64,000 bases of DNA from Isoetes taiwanensis (taxonomy: Eukaryota; Streptophyta; Lycopodiopsida; Isoetales; Isoetaceae). A model generated the notes under the pieces. It was not told the DNA's origin. It searched no databases and saw only the letters and a program-made list of their open reading frames with translations. Numbering within the stretch: position 1 is the stretch's first letter; each line of letters opens with the position of its first letter. Positions 59,901-64,000 of the stretch are shown here, in pieces. A program made the translations under genes and the position numbers. The stretch is taken from the NCBI GenBank assembly GCA_021234155.1, contig JAJEKV010000073.1:5306001-5370000 (forward strand). The letters run 5' to 3'.

Positions 59901-61382
59901 TGCATCAAATCAGCCAACGAGTCAATAAGCTTCTTGTCTTAGAAAGGGACCTTAGACTCAATACTCAAATTCCTCTTGTAAGTACTATCTAACTATAAGC
60001 TAGGGCATGCATTAGCGCACTCTGAATGTAAGACGGTTTAACCCACTTCTCTCTCTAATGTACATGTCTTCCTTTGGATATTGCAGGTTCGGGCACACAT
60101 TCTACTCTTACACATGGTTCTCCCCACATATAGGGCCTGGGGTGTGTTTTAGTTCCACACCTAAGTCTTCATCTCCCTCTTTTTTTGCTTCATCTTGCCC
60201 TTCCTTTTCATGGTCAACGTTCCCAAGTAGATCTTCATCATCTTCCTGCTCTTCATCCTTTCTTGCTATCAATGCTCAATATTGTGAAGCGATTGAGTGC
60301 TTGCTTAAGCTTGCGTAAAGCTAGATTGCTGAGATCTAAGAGCCCGGTTGGGTGGTGAGCTCTAGTCGTGGAGGCTATTTTCAATAACTATTGGAGTGAT
60401 TTGCGGGACTATTAATGTTGAATAGCGGAGGATCCTAAACAGGACTGTTGCTACAAAGGATCTTGAAGGACTATTGCTCAGGGAAAAAATTACTAAAGTC
60501 ATGTTTTAGATTAGCTAGAACAACTTTGGCTAATTTAACCCAAAATACATAGGAAAACTTTCGAATGTTTGGCTAAAGTTGAATAATTTTCCTTTACTAG
60601 GTTTGAATGTTTGGCTATTTTTTGTTTGAACCTTTTTTATAAACTTTAGACAAACATTTATGCTATGCCGAACTTTTTATTGTACGAACATATTAATAAT
60701 AGAAATCTAATAGTTGGAGAACAAAAAATTGTCCATCTAATATAAGTATATTCCATAATCTCATGAATAATCTTATATTTTACGTTAGCTATTAAAAAGT
60801 ATGGCTAATCTATCCCTAAATGCATAGGAAAACTTTCGAACGTTTGGCTAAAGTGGAAGAATTTTTCATCTCCTTCTTTCTTATGTTTGGCTAAACCTTG
60901 GTGTAAGGGATGTCAAGTTTGAAAATTTTTGGCGATTTTTTCTTTTTTTCCAAAAATTTCCTCCTTTATAGTTTAGCCGTACTTTTTTCAAAAATGTCCA
61001 AAAAATCGCCATTTGGCTAATATTAGCCGCTATTTTTTTCCCTGCTATTGCTAAGCAAGACTGTTCTCGAACAACCCAACGCAACTCAGAGAGCATTGCA
61101 AGCTCTAGTTCCGACGAACCTTCAAGCTTTGGACTCCAAACTCAAGAACGCAACAAAAAGGTATAGAATATCGAATATTTGGCATGTTATTACGATAACC
61201 TCCAGGGGCAGAGGATTATCCACGATAACTGCCAAGCCCAACAGATCTTGATAAATTGCAAGACCTATGGTTTAAGATACCAAAATCCACCTCTCATTAA
61301 CGATTTGGCCCTCGGTGGGCAATCCAAAAGAAGACAGGTATATTTACCATACAAATACAAATACATGCTTTACGTATACAGG
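59901..61382. other. No supported gene; contains a 60-bp direct duplication
   Basis: A block with CATAGGAAAACTTTCGAA and GTTTGGCTAAAGT occurs at 60528-60592 and again at 60802-60868. A Ser-rich frame at 60058..60318 is a composition effect. Possible exon-like text near 61080-61340 was not recognisable. Confidence 0.5.
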
Positions 61383-61479
61383 AAAGGCAATCTACTTGCC
61401 TTCCCTGGCATGGAAACAGGGCGACGCGCGAAGCGCGGAGCCCTGTTGACATGCCAGGGAAGGCAAGTAGATTGCCTTT
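61383..61479. repeat. 97-nt near-perfect hairpin
   Basis: The 30 bases at 61383-61412 are the exact reverse complement of 61450-61479 (outer end AAAGGCAATCTACTTGCC). Inside, AACAGGGC (61415-61422) pairs with GCCCTGTT (61440-61447), and CGCGC pairs with GCGCG around a GAA loop. It lies 13 bp left of a 23-bp TIR. It may be a foldback transposon tip, a palindromic end, or a small-RNA source. Confidence 0.85.
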
Positions 61480-61520
61480 GCTGCAACAAGGAAAACACTA
61501 AGGGATCATTCTGCGCCCAG

Positions 61521-61606
61521 TAAAATCCTTCGGAATGCAAGGTAAACCTCTGGAATGCTGGGTAAAAGAGCCGGAATGTGGAGTAAAACCTGAGAATGCA
61601 TGTAAA
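61521..61606. repeat. 21-bp minisatellite, four units
   Basis: Units of the form TAAAAnCCTnnGGAATGnnGG repeat four times with 19-22 bp spacing, just inside the left TIR. Confidence 0.75.
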
Positions 61607-61639
61607 AAGGTTGCAGCAGCCCGCCATCGCAGCTCCGTC

Positions 61640-62343
61640 GTTCGACGCAAAATTTGATAGGCTTTTCATTCATCTCAGCAGTTTTTTCTACAATGGTATA
61701 GAGTGGGTAGCCGCATATCGCAGGCTACCCAAAAAATGAAAAACATAGGGAATATCCAATTATAACACATGGACCCCAAATAAAATTGTGTGCTACAGAT
61801 GTTGGCTAGTGTACCTGCCGAGAGCTTATCGTAGGGATTAAAACCCAGCCCTTCGGGTTTCGAGGAAAACCCTAGCGATAAAATCTCGGCAAAGGGGCTT
61901 TGACAACGAGAGGTCGCTAAACGGCTCCCAAAAAAACCCACGCTCCACGAGAGAATACCGGTCGCACATCACCCCCGGACGCACATCACAACAGAAAACC
62001 AATAGAGAGAAAAACAAAAAGCGAGGGCTGGTCACGCGTGCACGCGACAAAAACAATATTTACACCTCAAAAAAGTTTAGGGTCGGGTCCGTAGCGTGCC
62101 CAGCGACAATTAAAACAATTATGAACATACAAATAACAATTTTAAGGGGAAGGGTGGGAGCCATGGATACTGGCCGAGATGAGAAAGCGGCCGATGAAAC
62201 GTCGATGAAGAACTCTGCAATAAGTAGCGATCCCCAAACCTAAAGAACGACCTAAAAATGCATGCGATGCATGCATGCGACGCATGCCATGCATGCATGC
62301 TCGTCTCGTGCAAGAATCCCGATTCGCTACGCGAATCGATGAC
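61640..62343. mobile_element. Helitron2/Helentron-like unit B1 (left end unclear)
   Basis: From about 61660 the sequence is a diverged homologue of A1 (GGCTTTTCATTCATCTCAGC, GTAGCCGCATATCGCAGGCT, CGAGGAAAACCCTAGCGATA). It ends with the hairpin CGATTCG-CTACG-CGAATCG, a tail ATGAC, and ATT at 62344-62346. The A-type 5' terminus is not found, so the unit is 5'-truncated or rearranged. Confidence 0.5.
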
Positions 62344-62346
62344 ATT

Positions 62347-62731
62347 CTTGCACTGCGACTCGCATGAAACCAACAACATCCCGATACCAGAGAACTTCAA
62401 ATACTAGATCCGAGGAGAAAGGTTGAAGATTGTCCTAAGCCGGACAAAAGGGCAAAGATAGAAGAGGTTAGAAAGGATAGGAATGGCCAAGAAAGAGTAG
62501 CTCATGCAAGAAGAAGCCCCTCCTCCGCATGAGATCAAAGAATAGAAGCCATGGATACTGCTGAGAGATGAGAAAGCGCCGATGAAACGTCGATGAAGAA
62601 CTCTGCAATAAGTAGCGATCCCCAAACCTAAAGAACGGCCTAAAAATGCATGCGATGCATGCATGCGATGCATGCCATGCATGCATGCTCGTCTCGTGCA
62701 AGAATCCCGATTCGCTACGCGAATCGATGAC
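62347..62731. mobile_element. Helitron2/Helentron-like unit B2, head-to-tail with B1
   Basis: Starts CTTGCACTGCGACTCGCATG after ATT and ends with the same hairpin and tail as B1, then ATT (62732-62734). The subterminal GTGCAAGAAT is the inverse of ATTCTTGCAC at the unit start. It shares the GCATGC-rich stretch and AGAAGCCCCTCCTCCGCATG with unit A2. Confidence 0.5.
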
Positions 62732-62815
62732 ATTTTACTTACATTCTTGTTTTGAAATGCTGCCACGTGGCATGCTACTAATTGCGGATGCGGCAGAATG
62801 ATCCCTAAGTGTTTT

Positions 62816-63176
62816 TTACGCATAAGGCATCCCTAGTGCGTGACCTCCACTACATATATATCAAATGTATTTTAGTGGTGGCCATCATTTTTTAGAGCGT
62901 CAGTAAAGCGAGGATCTAGTATTTTTTTTGTCTTTTAGTGGGGTCCACCTGTATGGGCATTTTCCATTGTAAAGCTCTGTGTTTTTATTCAGCCATAGTT
63001 TTGCATCCTTCGATCCCAGTTCCGGACTTCGCTATCAGGCTGGAATCTCTTCATTTTGCCTTCATCACCCTCCATTTGTGGCAATTGCGCTTTCTGCGAA
63101 ACATTTTTGTGGAGAAAATGGATCATGTTTACCCTCCTTGCTATGAGTAGCAACTATTGCCGGATTGTAGCTAGAA
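62816..63176 (+). promoter_or_regulatory. Upstream region of the ABHD17-like gene
   Basis: About 360 bp between the TIR block and the start codon should hold the promoter and leader. No specific element is claimed. The mobile block ends only 361 bp before the ATG. Confidence 0.4.
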
Positions 63177-63478
63177 ATGGGAGCAGTCACTTCTTCAGTA
63201 GCAGCGAGGTTTGCATTTTTTCCACCGACGCCGCCTTCGTATAGAGTAGTAAAGGACGAGGTTAGTGGAAGACTCATATTGTCAGATGTGTTAAATCGCG
63301 ATAATGTTGATGTGAGATGGTTGCACACAAGGCGTGGTCAAGATATCGTGGCGCTTTACGTGCATCATCCAGCGGCTCGACTGACCTTGCTCTATTCGCA
63401 TGGAAATGCAGCAGATCTGGGACAAATGTATGAGCTTCTTGTGGATCTTAGCTTACATCTTCGCGTGAATGTCATGGG
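63177..63478 (+). CDS. ABHD17-like alpha/beta hydrolase, exon 1 (partial gene)
   Basis: Starts [20 protein letters not shown] at 63177, the conserved N-terminus of the plant ABHD17-like family. It continues through [20 protein letters not shown] and the oxyanion segment [20 protein letters not shown] to VNVMG, where a GTACTT donor at 63479 starts an intron in phase 2. The next exon (YDYSGYG region), the nucleophile Ser and the rest of the triad lie beyond the window. Gly-2 may be N-myristoylated, as the start is MG. Animal ABHD17 enzymes remove palmitate from proteins at membranes, and plant relatives are reported to act likewise; that role is inferred here. The exon frame is clean. Confidence 0.92.
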
Positions 63479-64000
63479 GTACTTACATAACCGAAAACTT
63501 TTTTCTTTTCTTTTACATATTTTGCTTGTTCTTTTTGCATGTTGTGTTTGGAAGGATCTGTGAGAATGAGAAGAAAAACTCTCATGGTTTAAGAACAGGG
63601 AATCAGTTTTTTTGCTTTTAAGGTGATTGAAAGTACGGAGGTGTCTTTTAGTCAAGAAGCATTGGAGCTCAAATCTGTTCGATCGTTAGTTCTTGCTGAT
63701 TGTAAATTAATTTGGTAGAACCTTGCTTGGATATTTTTTGGCCATCAATTGAATGGATGTGGAGTGAGATAATGTGGAAATTTAAGTAAGCCATCTCCCT
63801 CAAAAAAAAAGGAAAAAAGAAAAAAGAAAAAAAGAACAAATTTTTAGCACTAATGCCTGATAAGGTGCCCATGACACATGCAGCATTGAGACCCAACAGC
63901 AGGATTTGGGATAAGTTAGTCTTCAAAAGGGGACAACCTTTTGAATCATATCGATGTGAGATAACATCATGGCTCTATGTTACTTTTTGACCTAAAATCT
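63479..64000 (+). other. First intron of the ABHD17-like gene (incomplete)
   Basis: No sequence encoding the expected YDYSGYG continuation was found up to the window edge, so the intron exceeds 520 bp. It contains an A-rich stretch near 63801-63841. Confidence 0.7.

Larger units (their letters stand above)
61492..62815. mobile_element. TIR-bounded block enclosing Helitron2-like units
   Basis: AAAACACTAAGGGATCATTC at 61492 and its inverse ending at 62815 match over 23 bp with one mismatch. No transposase is present. No target duplication could be fixed. The interior begins with a minisatellite and holds two Helitron2-like units. It could be a TIR element that received the units, or the palindrome at 61383 may be part of its end. 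Confidence 0.5.

Noticed and set aside
60058-60318. Ser-rich 86-codon frame as a small secreted protein
   Set aside because: The text is a TCT/TCA-rich composition effect with no signal peptide and no support from flanks.

Overview
The window looks like TE-rich nuclear DNA of a land plant. It has short host-gene introns, AT-rich intergenic DNA, plant-type Ty1/Copia and Ty3/Gypsy remnants, LINEs, PIF/Harbinger elements and MITEs. The species cannot be named from the sequence. Only two host genes are well supported. One is a three-exon gene at 15812..17761 (605 aa, two membrane segments, unknown function, two mitosis-type MSA boxes upstream). The other is the first exon of an ABHD17-like alpha/beta hydrolase at 63177..63478, which runs off the right edge.

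Region by region: 1-6.3 kb is intergenic, with a decayed coding relic and a MITE. 6.37-13.5 kb is bounded by a 45-bp imperfect inverted repeat, carries a dispersed dyad motif and looks like a large non-autonomous element with captured exon sequence. 14.7-15.6 kb is a 951-bp PIF/Harbinger-like element directly upstream of the 605-aa gene. 17.8-23.8 kb holds a Gypsy gag relic, a ~215-bp tandem repeat and a Copia reverse transcriptase piece.

The centre (23774-52441) is the main discovery. A very large terminal-inverted-repeat DNA transposon with a 4-bp AATA target duplication inserted inside the reverse transcriptase of a minus-strand Copia element. The two Copia halves now lie at 23.3-23.8 kb and 52.4-54.8 kb, and they rejoin in frame when the element and one AATA are removed. 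The element carries a multi-exon coiled-coil gene (24.1-26.4 kb, plus strand) and a multi-exon transposase-like gene (minus strand) with DFAENY, WSDG and HGKG/DGAGAVIKR motifs, which do not match the usual plant transposase families. Nested in it are a complete PIF/Harbinger element (26645-33727), MITEs and a glycosyltransferase scrap. Its right part plus adjoining Copia was then tandemly duplicated (36112-43574 and 43575-54242) at a 2-bp microhomology. Afterwards copy 1 received a head-to-tail pair of Helitron2/Helentron-like units, and copy 2 received a LINE-like retroelement that was itself hit by a non-autonomous LTR retrotransposon with 1.45-kb LTRs.

54.8-62.8 kb holds further wreckage: an LTR-like block, a 5'-truncated LINE, a Gypsy integrase piece, a 97-nt near-perfect hairpin, and a TIR-bounded block holding a second Helitron2-like pair.

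One data-quality warning affects every broken ORF. Differences between duplicate copies fall largely at CTG/CAG trinucleotides, which read as CG in one copy. That pattern looks like consensus error at CHG-methylated sites rather than evolution, so some frameshifts and stops below may not be real.
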